64,000 bases of DNA from Erwinia aphidicola (GCF_024169515.1 NZ_JAMKCQ010000001.1:4650001-4714000), one strand, 5' to 3'; counted from the first letter of the stretch, positions 32,566 to 41,205 are shown. Numbers and translations: made by a program. The notes: generated by a model from the sequence alone, not told the origin.

Positions 32566-33993
32566 GTGAAAGACAAAGCTAATCAACCCACCTTCCTCTT
32601 CCACGACTACGAGACCTTCGGTAAAAGTCCGTCGCTGGACCGCCCTGCGCAGTTTGCCGGCATCCGTACCGATATGGACTTCAACATCATCGGCGAGCCG
32701 GAGGTGTTTTACTGCCAGCCTGCGGATGACTATCTGCCGCAGCCGGAAGCGGTGATGATCACCGGGATTACCCCGCAGATTGCCCGTGCCCGCGGGGTGC
32801 CGGAAGTGGAGTTCACCCGCCGCATTCATCAGCTGTTCAGCGAGCCGAACACCTGCATAGTGGGCTACAACAACGTGCGTTTTGACGACGAAGTCAGCCG
32901 TAACCTGTTTTATCGCAACTTTTACGACCCCTACGCCTGGAGCTGGCAGCACGGTAACAGCCGCTGGGATCTGCTGGACGTGATGCGCGCCTGCTATGCC
33001 CTGCGCCCGGACGGGATTGCGTGGCCGGAAAATGATGATGGCTTCCCCAGCTTCCGCCTTGAGCACCTGACCAAAGCCAACGGCGTGGCGCATGAAAACG
33101 CTCACGATGCGATGTCGGACGTGTATGCCACCATTGCCATGGCGAAGCTGGTCAAAGAGAAGCAGCCGCGGCTGTATGACTTCCTGTTCAGCCATCGCAA
33201 TAAGCAGAAGATAACCGCGCTGGTCGATATTCCGCAGATGAAACCGCTGGTGCATATCTCCGGCATGTTTGGCGCGGCGCGCGGCAATACCAGCTGGATC
33301 GCCCCGCTCGCCTGGCACCCGGATAACCGTAACGCGCTGATTACCTGCGATCTCGGCGGTGATATGTCGCCGCTGCTGGAGCTGGACGCCGACGCGCTGC
33401 GCGAACGCCTGTATACCCGCCGCGACGAGCTGGGGGATGCCTCCCCGGTACCGCTCAAGCTGGTACATATTAATAAATGCCCGGTGGTCGCCCCGGCGAA
33501 TACCCTGCGCCCTGAAGATGCCGAGCGCATCGGCATTGACCGCCAGCGCTGCCTGGATAATCTCGCCCTGCTGCGTCAGCATCCGGAGGTGCGCGAAAAA
33601 GTGGTGGCGCTGTTTGCGGAAGCCGAACCCTTTACCCCGTCGGAGGATGTCGATGCGCAGATCTATAACGGCTTCTTCAGCGATGCCGATCGCAACGCGA
33701 TGAATATACTTCGCCAGACTGCCGCGGAAAATCTGCCGGCGCTGGATCTGAGCTTTAACGATGCGCGTATTGATAAGCTGCTGTTCCGCTACCGCGCGCG
33801 CAACTTCTTCGGCACGCTGGATGACGCCGAGCAGAAGCGCTGGCTGCAGCACCGCCGTGAGATGCTGAACCCTGAGCGGGTGCAAAGCTATGTGCAGGAG
33901 CTGGAGATGCTGTTTAATCAGTACGAAGGGGAGCAGGAGAAGCTGGATCAGCTGAAGGCGTTGTTTGAGTATGCGCGGGAGTTGGTGTCCTGA
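32566..33993 (+). CDS. sbcB: exodeoxyribonuclease I
   Basis: Processive 3'-5' single-strand DNA exonuclease used in mismatch repair and recombination, 475 residues, collinear with E. coli SbcB (475). The DnaQ-type exonuclease domain has FHDYETFG (Asp-Glu metal ligands, ExoI), ILGYNNVRFD-like IVGYNNVRFDDEV (ExoII) and HDAMSDVYAT (ExoIII). The SH3-like and C-terminal helical domains follow (NGFFSDADRNAMNIL, YRARNFFGTLDDAEQKRWL). Start is GTG at 32566; no in-frame ATG is nearby, whereas the 5' fragment at 28342 has ATG. The last ten codons are repeated downstream at 34039. Confidence 0.96.
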   Translation: MKDKANQPTFLFHDYETFGKSPSLDRPAQFAGIRTDMDFNIIGEPEVFYCQPADDYLPQPEAVMITGITPQIARARGVPEVEFTRRIHQLFSEPNTCIVGYNNVRFDDEVSRNLFYRNFYDPYAWSWQHGNSRWDLLDVMRACYALRPDGIAWPENDDGFPSFRLEHLTKANGVAHENAHDAMSDVYATIAMAKLVKEKQPRLYDFLFSHRNKQKITALVDIPQMKPLVHISGMFGAARGNTSWIAPLAWHPDNRNALITCDLGGDMSPLLELDADALRERLYTRRDELGDASPVPLKLVHINKCPVVAPANTLRPEDAERIGIDRQRCLDNLALLRQHPEVREKVVALFAEAEPFTPSEDVDAQIYNGFFSDADRNAMNILRQTAAENLPALDLSFNDARIDKLLFRYRARNFFGTLDDAEQKRWLQHRREMLNPERVQSYVQELEMLFNQYEGEQEKLDQLKALFEYARELVS

Positions 33994-34113
33994 TATCACA
34001 AGGGCTGACCGAAAAAGAGGGTCAGCCCCTACAAAATAGTTCGAGTATGCGCGGGAATTAGCGTTCTGATATCACAAGGGCTGACCGAAAAGAGGGTCAG
34101 CCCCTACAAAAAT
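33963..34113. repeat. 76-bp tandem duplication of sbcB tail plus hairpin
   Basis: The segment 33963-34038 holds the last ten codons of sbcB, its stop, ATATCACAAGG and a hairpin GGGCTGACC / GGTCAGCCC with CCCTACAAAA. It is repeated at 34039-34113 with a few substitutions and one base fewer in the hairpin loop. The second copy still spells EYAREL and a stop. The hairpins belong to the dispersed family. Confidence 0.9.
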
Positions 34114-34125
34114 GGCTGTGAATCA

Positions 34126-34166
34126 CCCGCAGGGGGCGACCATGTGTACCGGTCGCCCCCTGCGGG
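34126..34166 (-). terminator. long hairpin after plaP (dispersed repeat type)
   Basis: Perfect 16-base arms (CCCGCAGGGGGCGACC / GGTCGCCCCCTGCGGG) with a 9-base loop, ending 3 bases before the plaP stop. The inner GGGGCGACC / GGTCGCCCC is identical to the hairpin at 18963. No U-run, so it may protect RNA 3' ends or terminate inefficiently. Confidence 0.7.
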
Positions 34167-34168
34167 AA

Positions 34169-35536
34169 TTACAGCCCTTCTTCGCTCCACTGCGGCACCG
34201 GGTTACGGAAGCTGCGGGTGACGAACGCCAGGTAGATCAGGCCGATTGCGGCCCACACCAGCCCCAGCACCATCGAGCTCTCTTCCAGGTTCGCCCACAG
34301 AGCGCCTACGGTCAGTGCGCCCAGCAGCGGCAGGATCAGGAACTTGAAGTTGTCCTTCAGGGTCTTGTTGCGCTTCTCGCGGATCCAGAACTGCGAGATC
34401 ACCGACAGGTTAACGAAGGTAAACGCCACCAGCGCACCGAAGTTAATCAGCGCCGTAGCGGTCACCAGGTCGAAGGTGATCGACGACAGGGCAATCGCAC
34501 CAACCAGCAGCACGTTCAGCGCCGGGGTGCGCCACTTCGGATGGATATAGCCGAAGAAACGCTCCGGGAACACGCCGTCACGACCCATCACGTACATCAG
34601 ACGCGACACGCCCGCATGGGCAGCCATACCGGATGCCAGCACGGTAACGCAGGAGAAGATCAGGATACCGAACTGGAAGGCTTTGCCCGCCACGTATAGC
34701 ATTATTTCCGGCTGCGACGCGTCCGGATCTTTAAAGCGCGAGATATCCGGGAAGTACAGCTGCAGGAAATAGGAGACCACGACAAAGATCACCCCACCAA
34801 TAAGGGCGGTGAGGAAAATCGCTTTCGGGATCACGCGCTCTGCGTCTTTGGTCTCTTCCGACAGTGAGCTGATACCGTCAAAGCCGAGGAACGAGAAGCA
34901 GAGTATTGTCGCCCCGGTGATCATCGGCACTACGTGAGCATTCTCCGACCAGAAGGGTTTGCTGCTGACCAGCGTTCCGGCACCTTCGCCGTGCGCCACG
35001 CCATACACTACCATCCCCATGATCACCACCATCACCGCCACCTGCAGCACCACGATCACGCTGTTAAAGTTGGCTACGGTTTTGATGCCTTTGAGGTTGG
35101 AGAGCGTCATAAAGCCCACCAGCAGTACCACAAAGATCCACGAAGGAATGCCGGGAACCAAAGCTTCCCAGTAAATTTTCGCCAGCAGAATGTTGATCAT
35201 CGGCATAAACAGATAATCAAGCAGCGAAGACCAGCCGACCATAAAGCCGACGTGCGGGCTGATGGCTTTCTGCGCATAGGTATAGGCCGAACCCGCAGAC
35301 GGGAAACGGCGCACCAGCTGGCCGTAGCTCAGCGCGGTAAACAGAATAGCAATCAGCGCGAATGCGTATGCGGTCGCGACGTGGCCGTCAGTCAGGCCGG
35401 AAACAATGCCGAAAGTATCGAACAGTGTCATCGGCTGCATATAAGCCAGACCCATCATAACAACAGGCAGTAACGTCAGCGTTTTTTTCAGATGTGCACG
35501 CGGCTGTGCGGCTGGAGTAGCGGTACTATGCGACAT
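34169..35536 (-). CDS. plaP: putrescine importer PlaP
   Basis: Inner-membrane amino acid-polyamine-organocation family permease of 455 residues, near-collinear with E. coli PlaP/YeeF (452): [60 protein letters not shown] and [20 protein letters not shown]. About twelve membrane segments. It imports putrescine, here next to the puu degradation genes, so it may stand in for PuuP, which is absent. The start codon overlaps the end of a conserved upstream ORF (35526-35723), implying coupled translation. Neighbour of sbcB as in E. coli. Confidence 0.95.
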   Translation of the reverse strand: MSHSTATPAAQPRAHLKKTLTLLPVVMMGLAYMQPMTLFDTFGIVSGLTDGHVATAYAFALIAILFTALSYGQLVRRFPSAGSAYTYAQKAISPHVGFMVGWSSLLDYLFMPMINILLAKIYWEALVPGIPSWIFVVLLVGFMTLSNLKGIKTVANFNSVIVVLQVAVMVVIMGMVVYGVAHGEGAGTLVSSKPFWSENAHVVPMITGATILCFSFLGFDGISSLSEETKDAERVIPKAIFLTALIGGVIFVVVSYFLQLYFPDISRFKDPDASQPEIMLYVAGKAFQFGILIFSCVTVLASGMAAHAGVSRLMYVMGRDGVFPERFFGYIHPKWRTPALNVLLVGAIALSSITFDLVTATALINFGALVAFTFVNLSVISQFWIREKRNKTLKDNFKFLILPLLGALTVGALWANLEESSMVLGLVWAAIGLIYLAFVTRSFRNPVPQWSEEGL

Positions 35537-35723
35537 GGTTCAGCCTCCCCATAGCGTCAACCTTTCTGGGTTGAACCACAGGGAAACTTCGCATTATGCG
35601 AGAGCTTTTCGAAAGAGGATTCATGGAACGACAGGCAGGCGTGAAGGTGTAACCTGCTGTGGCGCCGTAGTCATCGCGCTGGCGGATCCCAGGCGATACC
35701 GGAGTAAGAAGATGTTGCCCCAT
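35526..35723 (-). CDS. yoeI: YoeI-like leader ORF overlapping plaP
   Basis: Sixty-five codons from ATG 35723, with GAGGAAATAAAC in front, ending ...LNHVA at a stop 11 bases inside plaP. From memory, E. coli has a 20-residue ORF, yoeI, that starts MGQ, ends HVA and overlaps plaP through the same bases (ATGTCGCATA). The ends match here but the middle is longer, with Arg- and Pro-containing stretches ([17 protein letters not shown]). Placement suggests a translated leader that couples or attenuates plaP expression, perhaps in response to polyamines. That response is inference. Confidence 0.65.
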   Translation of the reverse strand: MGQHLLTPVSPGIRQRDDYGATAGYTFTPACRSMNPLSKSSRIMRSFPVVQPRKVDAMGRLNHVA

Positions 35724-35965
35724 GTTTATTTCCTCAATGTACACGTCACCGTGTTTTTAAAAGCGTATATCCATCCGGTTCTGGACCGGCCTCATTAGAA
35801 TGCGAAAGTCCTGCGCTTTGCATACAGATAAAAAAATACCGCCGCCGGGGTAAATCCAGCGTCGGTTTTATGTTGCAAATTGCAAGGCGCATATTTTGCA
35901 CCATAACAAAGCAGTATGACAAGTGTTGGAGACCTTCTCTTACATATTTTTGCCTGAAAAGAGCG
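35724..35965. other. plaP promoter region and plaP/puuA gap
   Basis: Contains the presumed plaP promoter and 5' leader. A small inverted pair is present at about 35775-35795 (TCCGGT..ACCGGC), as is a GCCGGGG-rich hairpin near 35840-35860. No gene. The right end carries the dispersed palindrome at 35966. Confidence 0.4.
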
Positions 35966-35983
35966 GGCGAGGCGTGCCTCGCC
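35966..35983. repeat. dispersed palindromic repeat
   Basis: GGCGAGGC-GT-GCCTCGCC, an 8-base-arm palindrome just beyond the puuA stop; the same arms occur at 1784-1800. May serve as the 3' end of puuA. Confidence 0.75.
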
Positions 35984-35992
35984 GCTGCGCGC

Positions 35993-37408
35993 TTAGGCGT
36001 TTTTCAGCATCCAGTCGATTTCGGTGGCGGTAACCAGGCGCTCAAAGTGCATCAGTTCGTGATGCTTGCAGCTGTGCCAGACAAAACCGAAGCGCTTGCC
36101 GAGCAGTTTCTGCAGGGCATGATTCTGCTCAAACTCGTACAGCGCATCACTCTGGCGGATCGGCAGCGGGTTGCCCTCGGCCTCGTGGCCGTTGCCTTTT
36201 ACCGCGGGCGGCAGCGGCAGCTGATTATCGATGCCGTGCAGGATCCCGGCGAGAATGGCCGCCATCACCAGATAAGGATTGGCGTCGGCCCCCGCTACGC
36301 GATACTCCACGCGGTGATTATCACTATCGCCACAGGGAATGCGCAGCGCGACGGTGCGGTTATTGTGCCCCCAGGAAGCCTGAAGCGGGACGAAAGCATC
36401 CGGCAGAAAGCGGCGGTAGGCGTTGACGTTAGGGGCCAGCAGCGCCATCGAAGCGGGCATCAGGTCGATCATCCCGGCCAGCGCTCGCTTCAGCAGCGGC
36501 GAGTCGCTGCCGTCATCGCAGGCAAAAGCATTGTGGTCGGCGGCATCCAGCATGCTGATATGCACGTGCATGCCGCTGCCCGCGTACTCCTCATACGGCT
36601 TCGCCATAAAGGTGGCGTTCATGCCGTGCTGCTCGGCCACCTGGCGCACCAGGCGTTTCAGCTGCACGGCATGGTCGCAGGCGCTTAATACGTTGCGGGT
36701 GTGGTGCAGGTTAATCTCAAACTGGCCTGGCGAAGCCTCCGCCAGCGCCCCGTCGGCGGGGATGCCCTGCTGACGGGCAATCGAGTCAATATCCCCCAAT
36801 ACCTCAGAGAAGTGGTCAAGATTGTCGACGGAGTAAACCTGGCTTTGCATATTACGTTCGTCGCTACCCGGCGCGCACGGCGGCTGGATATAGCCCTCTG
36901 CATCGCGCTGCTTATCGACCAGATAGAACTCCAGCTCTACCGCTACCACCGGGAACAGTCCTCGGTTGCGCAGCTGTTGCCACAGCTGATTGAGGACATT
37001 ACGGGGTTCAACGTCAAAGGGAGTGCCATCTTGATTGCACATGGTCAGCAGAAGCTGTGCCAGATGTTGCGGGTCAGCCGCAGAGGGGATGAGAGTGCCG
37101 TCAACCGGCATGCAGATATTATCAGGTTCGCCCAGCGCCTGACCGAGCCCCGCCTCTTCCACCGTATTGCCCAGAATGTCCATGGCGAACACCGAAGCCG
37201 GGAAGTAGCAGCCTTTGTCGAGCTTAAGCAGGCTGGCGATGGGAATGCGCTTACCGCGAAAAACACCGTTTAAATCATTAAGCAGAATATCGACGTACTG
37301 AGTTTCAGGATGGCGTTCCAGATAAGCTTTCACTTCATTCCGGAACGCGCTGGTTCGTTTCTCTTCACTGTGCCGCGTGAAGTCTTCTACTTCGACGATA
37401 TTAGTCAT
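35993..37408 (-). CDS. puuA: gamma-glutamylputrescine synthetase
   Basis: Glutamine-synthetase-fold ligase joining glutamate and putrescine with ATP, the first step of the Puu pathway. The 471-residue product matches E. coli PuuA (472): the N-terminal beta-grasp part has YVDILLNDLNGVFRGKRIP, and catalytic-domain motifs include VAVELEFYL, GSGMHVHIS and APNVNAYRRFLPDAFVPL-SWG-NNR. ATG 37408 with AGGTG before it; the longer frame to 37465 is not family-like. Divergent from puuD, with PuuR-type sites in the gap. Confidence 0.95.
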   Translation of the reverse strand: MTNIVEVEDFTRHSEEKRTSAFRNEVKAYLERHPETQYVDILLNDLNGVFRGKRIPIASLLKLDKGCYFPASVFAMDILGNTVEEAGLGQALGEPDNICMPVDGTLIPSAADPQHLAQLLLTMCNQDGTPFDVEPRNVLNQLWQQLRNRGLFPVVAVELEFYLVDKQRDAEGYIQPPCAPGSDERNMQSQVYSVDNLDHFSEVLGDIDSIARQQGIPADGALAEASPGQFEINLHHTRNVLSACDHAVQLKRLVRQVAEQHGMNATFMAKPYEEYAGSGMHVHISMLDAADHNAFACDDGSDSPLLKRALAGMIDLMPASMALLAPNVNAYRRFLPDAFVPLQASWGHNNRTVALRIPCGDSDNHRVEYRVAGADANPYLVMAAILAGILHGIDNQLPLPPAVKGNGHEAEGNPLPIRQSDALYEFEQNHALQKLLGKRFGFVWHSCKHHELMHFERLVTATEIDWMLKNA

Positions 37409-37485
37409 GATGCACCTGCCCGCATGAGGTTTATGTAGTCGGCGCCCGCTCAAAATAACGGCCACTCCCTTAACATAGCGTCAAC

Positions 37486-37582
37486 ATAAAAAGTGTGCAA
37501 ATGTTACTGACAGCTTTATTTTTGCCCGCATTGCGTTTGAATATTCACCAACTGATTGCTAGATTGAAAATATATTGCACAC
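37486..37582. promoter_or_regulatory. PuuR-type operators in the puuA/puuD gap
   Basis: AAAATATATTGCACA at 37567-37581 closely resembles the known PuuR box AAAATATAATGAACA. GTGTGCAA at about 37492-37499 and TTGCACAC at 37575-37582 form an inverted pair, giving a second candidate half-site near puuA. Supports repression of both divergent units by the puuR product. Confidence 0.7.
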
Positions 37583-37639
37583 TTTTGCGCCATTTTGCGC
37601 GATACCGGCTGATATTTTTAACAGTATGACGGGGGGTGA

Positions 37640-38404
37640 ATGGGCATTATTTTTGACAAGCCTTTGATTGGCGTAGTGATGTGTCAGACAGAAATGGGCG
37701 GGCACCCCACGCAGATGGTGCATAACAAATATCTGGAAGCGGTGCTCGGCGCTGGCGGTGTGCCATTCGCCCTGCCCCACGGCCTGATGTCGGCCCCTCA
37801 TCTATTAGAAAATGCTATGGCTGTCCTCGACGGCATTCTGCTTACCGGCAGCCCGAGTAATATCGAACCGCACCACTACGGTGAGCCGGGGCACGAGCCG
37901 CTGGCCGATCCGGGGCGCGATCGTCTCTCTTTTGCGCTGATTGCTTATGCGGTAGAGAAACAGCTGCCGCTGCTGGCGATCTGCCGTGGCCTGCAGGAGC
38001 TGGTGGTCGCTACCAGCGGTAAGCTGCACCGCCAGCTGCATCAGATCCCCGGCCTGCAGGAACACCGGGAGGATGAAGCGCTAACGCTGGATGAGCAGTA
38101 CGCTCCGGCTCACGAGGTGTGGCTGGAACCCGGCGGGCTGCTGGCCCCACTGGTCAATTACGCTGAGAAATTTTGGGTCAACTCGCTGCATGGTCAGGGC
38201 ATTCGCGAAACGGGCAGCGCGCTGCGGGTTGAAGCGCGTGCCGCAGATGGTTTAATCGAAGCCGTCAGCCATCGCCAGCATCCCTTCGCACTGGCGGTGC
38301 AGTGGCACCCGGAATGGCACAGTGACAGCTCCGCGCTCTCGCGCCAGCTGTTTGATGGGTTTATTCACGCCTGTCAGCAGTTTCAGAAAGGATCGCGGCT
38401 GTGA
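37640..38404 (+). CDS. puuD: gamma-glutamyl-gamma-aminobutyrate hydrolase
   Basis: Class-I glutamine-amidotransferase-like hydrolase that releases GABA and glutamate, 254 residues as in E. coli. Nucleophile Cys115 in AICRGLQELVVAT; catalytic His in GVQWHPEW-like AVQWHPEWHSD near residue 221; oxyanion stretch TGSPSNIEP. First gene of a puuD-puuR-puuB unit; its stop overlaps the puuR start. The ATG follows a G-rich ribosome site (GGGGGGTGA). Confidence 0.95.
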   Translation: MGIIFDKPLIGVVMCQTEMGGHPTQMVHNKYLEAVLGAGGVPFALPHGLMSAPHLLENAMAVLDGILLTGSPSNIEPHHYGEPGHEPLADPGRDRLSFALIAYAVEKQLPLLAICRGLQELVVATSGKLHRQLHQIPGLQEHREDEALTLDEQYAPAHEVWLEPGGLLAPLVNYAEKFWVNSLHGQGIRETGSALRVEARAADGLIEAVSHRQHPFALAVQWHPEWHSDSSALSRQLFDGFIHACQQFQKGSRL

Positions 38405-38958
38405 GCGAAACCCTGCTGGCACCGGGAAGGCGCCTGGCGGAAATCCGCCAGCAGATGGGCCTGTCTCAGCGGCGCGTCGCCGAGCTTTCCGGCCTGACGC
38501 ACAGCGCCATCAGCACCATTGAGCAGGACAAGGTCAGCCCGGCCGTCAGCACCCTGCAAAAACTGCTGAAGGTTTACGGCCTGTCGCTGTCCGAATTTTT
38601 TGCCGAGAAGGTGCAGGATGAGCCGCCGAAAGTGGTGATCGATGCGCACGAGCTGATCGATATTGGCAGCCAGGGCGTTTCACTGCGGCTAATCCACAAC
38701 GGTAATCCGCAGCGCACGCTGGCGATGCTGCTGGAGACCTATGAACCCGGCGCGACCACCGGTGAAAAAATTCGTCATCAGGGCGAAGAGACCGGCACGC
38801 TGCTGGAGGGGGAGATCATCCTGACCATCAGCGGCCAGAGTTATCCGCTGCACGCCGGGCAGAGCTACGTGATTAATACCAGCCACCCGCACAGCTTTAC
38901 CAATACGTCGACCCGGCCCTGCCGCATTATCAGCGCACATACGCCGGCCACGTTTTAA
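38401..38958 (+). CDS. puuR: transcriptional repressor PuuR
   Basis: 185-residue regulator: XRE-type HTH (residues about 10-65, LAEIRQQMGLSQRRVAELSG and AISTIEQDKVSPAVSTLQKL) followed by a cupin sensor (about 105-180, TYEPGATTGEKIRHQGEETG and LHAGQSYVINTSHPHSFTN). Represses the puu genes and is released by putrescine. GTG start at 38401 inside the last codon of puuD (4-base overlap), so translation is coupled. Confidence 0.94.
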   Translation: MSETLLAPGRRLAEIRQQMGLSQRRVAELSGLTHSAISTIEQDKVSPAVSTLQKLLKVYGLSLSEFFAEKVQDEPPKVVIDAHELIDIGSQGVSLRLIHNGNPQRTLAMLLETYEPGATTGEKIRHQGEETGTLLEGEIILTISGQSYPLHAGQSYVINTSHPHSFTNTSTRPCRIISAHTPATF

Positions 38959-38970
38959 CAGGGAGACTGC

Positions 38971-40248
38971 ATGGAACATATCAACAGCTACTATTCGGCA
39001 ACCACCAATGCACACGATCCCTGGCCACGGCTCGAAGGGGCAATAGAGTGCGATGTTTGCGTGATTGGCGGCGGCTTTACCGGGCTGTCGTCCGCGCTGT
39101 TTCTCACCGAGGCGGGATACGACGTGGTGCTGCTGGAAGCCGCGCGCGTCGGGTTTGGCGCCAGCGGGCGCAACGGCGGCCAGGTGGTGAACTCCTACAG
39201 TCGCGACGTTGATGTGATTGAGCAGCGCTACGGCAAAGAGACCGCGCGCCTGCTCGGCAGCATGATGTTCGAGGGGGCAGCGATTATCCGTGACCGCATC
39301 GACCGCTACGCCATCCGTTGTGATTACCGCCCCGGCGGTATTTTTGCCGCGTTAAACAACCGACAAATGCAGCACCTTAGCAGCCAGCACAAGCTGTGGC
39401 AGCGCTACGGCAATCATGACCTTGAACTGCTCGACCAGACCGGTATTCGCCGGGAAGTGGGCAGCGATCGTTATGTCGGTGGCCTGTTGGACAAGCGCGG
39501 CGGCCATATTCACCCGCTCAATCTGGCGCTGGGTGAAGCCGAAGCCATTCGTCGCCACGGCGGGCGCATCTATGAGAACTCGGCGGTCACCGCGGTGAAC
39601 TACGGCAACCCGCATCTGATCCGCACGGAGCAGGGCGAAGTGAAAGCCCGCTTTGTGATTTTTGCCGGCAATGCCTATCTGGCCCCGCATCTGGAACCCC
39701 GGCTGGCGAACAAAAGCCTGCCCTGCGGCTCGCAGATTGTCGCCACCGAGCCGCTGTCTGCGGACCAGGCGCTATCGCTGCTGCCGAACAACTGCTGCGT
39801 CGAGGACTGTAACTACCTGCTGGACTACTTCCGCCTGACCGCCGATAACCGCCTGCTGTACGGCGGCGGGGTAATCTACGGCGCGCGCGATCCGGGCGAT
39901 ATTGATGCCCTGATCCGCCCGAAGCTGCTGAAAACCTTCCCGCAGCTGGCAGGGGTAAAATTTGACTTTGCGTGGAGCGGCAATTTTCTGTTGACCCTGT
40001 CGCGCATGCCGCAGTTCGGACGGCTGGAGAGCGGCGTTTACTATATGCAGGGTGACAGCGGGCACGGCGTGACCTGCACCCACCTGGCCGGGAAATTGGT
40101 TGCAGAGGCGATGCGCGGCGATGCGGAGCGCTTTGATGCCTTTGCCAAACTGCCGCATCTGCCCTTCCCGGGCGGACGGCGGCTGCGCGTGCCGCTAACC
40201 GCAATAGGTGCCGCATGGTATGCGTTGCGCGACAGGCTGGGGGTTTAA
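38971..40248 (+). CDS. puuB: gamma-glutamylputrescine oxidoreductase
   Basis: FAD-dependent amine oxidase of the DAO family that oxidises gamma-glutamylputrescine to the aldehyde, 425 residues (E. coli 426). FAD-binding motif near residue 30 (CVIGGGFTGLSSALFLTEAGYDVVLLE shortened here to VIGGGFTGLSSALFL). Conserved GFGASGRNGGQVVNS and the C-terminal YYMQGDSGHGVTCTHLAGK. Twelve bases after puuR. In E. coli puuC lies between puuR and puuB, and puuE after puuB; both are missing here. Confidence 0.94.
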   Translation: MEHINSYYSATTNAHDPWPRLEGAIECDVCVIGGGFTGLSSALFLTEAGYDVVLLEAARVGFGASGRNGGQVVNSYSRDVDVIEQRYGKETARLLGSMMFEGAAIIRDRIDRYAIRCDYRPGGIFAALNNRQMQHLSSQHKLWQRYGNHDLELLDQTGIRREVGSDRYVGGLLDKRGGHIHPLNLALGEAEAIRRHGGRIYENSAVTAVNYGNPHLIRTEQGEVKARFVIFAGNAYLAPHLEPRLANKSLPCGSQIVATEPLSADQALSLLPNNCCVEDCNYLLDYFRLTADNRLLYGGGVIYGARDPGDIDALIRPKLLKTFPQLAGVKFDFAWSGNFLLTLSRMPQFGRLESGVYYMQGDSGHGVTCTHLAGKLVAEAMRGDAERFDAFAKLPHLPFPGGRRLRVPLTAIGAAWYALRDRLGV

Positions 40249-40268
40249 GGGGCAACGTGGAAGTTTAT

Positions 40269-40350
40269 GGGTCGATCGGAAAAGAAGATCGACCCCTACG
40301 GTTTGGAACCCGATCGCCTGTAGGGGCTGACCCTCTTTTCCGGTCAGCCC
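40269..40350. repeat. two dispersed hairpin repeats
   Basis: GGGTCGATC / GATCGACCC (40269-40295) and GGGCTGACC / GGTCAGCCC (40324-40350), both with A- or pyrimidine-rich loops and the flanking CCTAC or GTAGG edges. They separate convergent puuB and yeeZ. The first has three stem positions changed with their partners, another case of covariation in the family. Confidence 0.85.
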
Positions 40351-40374
40351 GTTGTTTTCAGTCAGCCCGTAATT

Positions 40375-41205
40375 TTACGCTAACGGCATCTTGTTCGGGT
40401 CGGGGTAGCGGTACTCGAAGCCCAGCTCGCGGCAGATTTTACTGCCGTCGATCAGCTTGCCCTTATTGCTGCTGTCATCGGCGAGGAAGGTCGGTGCTTC
40501 CAGCCCCAGCTGACGCGCCACCTGCGGGTAAAACTGCGCGCGCGCCGGATGCTGCGGTGCGCTGAGGTTGTAAATATGCCCGCCCTTCGGCGTTTGCAGC
40601 AGCAGTGTAATCGCCTCGATCACATCTTCCAGATGCACCAGGTTAACGCCCTGTGACCCGTTCGCCAGCCCGGTTTTTCCCGCGAGGAAACGTCCCGGAT
40701 GGCGGTTAGGCCCCACCAGCCCGGCAAGGCGCAAAATATCCACCGAGGTATTAGGCAGATGGTGCAGCCAGCTCTCCAGGTCCTGTAAGGTGCGCCCGGC
40801 AACGCTCACCGGCTCAAGCGGCGTGCTCTCTTTGGTGTTACCCACGCTGTCGCCGTAGACAGAGGTAGAGCTGGTGAAAATAATGCGCGGCACGCTGAAG
40901 GCCAGCGCGCTGTCCACCAGCTGCTGTACTGCCAACTGATAGCTCTCACCACCTGACGCGGTTCTGCTGGCCGGTAACGTAATCACCAGGGCATCAACGT
41001 GGCTGAGCAGTGACTCCAGATCCTCAGACTCGCAGATAAGCTCCGGCGTCAGCTCCAGCAGATAGCTGTCGATACCGCTCATCCGTGCCGCCGCTACCCC
41101 GTCCTGGGTGGTTTTCGTGCCGGTCACCTGCCAGCCAGCCGCCGTCAGCGACATGGCCAGCGGCATGCCCAGCCACCCCAGCCCGACTATCGCAACTTTT
41201 TTCAT
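40375..41205 (-). CDS. yeeZ: NAD(P)-dependent epimerase/dehydratase-like protein YeeZ
   Basis: Short-chain-dehydrogenase-fold protein of 276 residues, collinear with E. coli YeeZ (274): Rossmann motif KKVAIVGLGWLGMPLAMSL, SDD-LDAL-like DLESLLSHVDALVITLPA, IIFTSSTSVYGDSVGNTKES, LRLAGLVGPNRHPGRFLAGK and VNLVHLEDVIEAI. Substrate not established. Conserved immediate upstream, divergent neighbour of the his operon, as in E. coli. Confidence 0.93.
   Translation of the reverse strand: MKKVAIVGLGWLGMPLAMSLTAAGWQVTGTKTTQDGVAAARMSGIDSYLLELTPELICESEDLESLLSHVDALVITLPASRTASGGESYQLAVQQLVDSALAFSVPRIIFTSSTSVYGDSVGNTKESTPLEPVSVAGRTLQDLESWLHHLPNTSVDILRLAGLVGPNRHPGRFLAGKTGLANGSQGVNLVHLEDVIEAITLLLQTPKGGHIYNLSAPQHPARAQFYPQVARQLGLEAPTFLADDSSNKGKLIDGSKICRELGFEYRYPDPNKMPLA

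Noticed and set aside
32482..33999. 505-codon minus-strand frame over sbcB
   Set aside because: Antisense of intact sbcB. Length is explained by GC-rich codon bias; the composition (His, Gln, Arg, Val) is typical of shadow frames.
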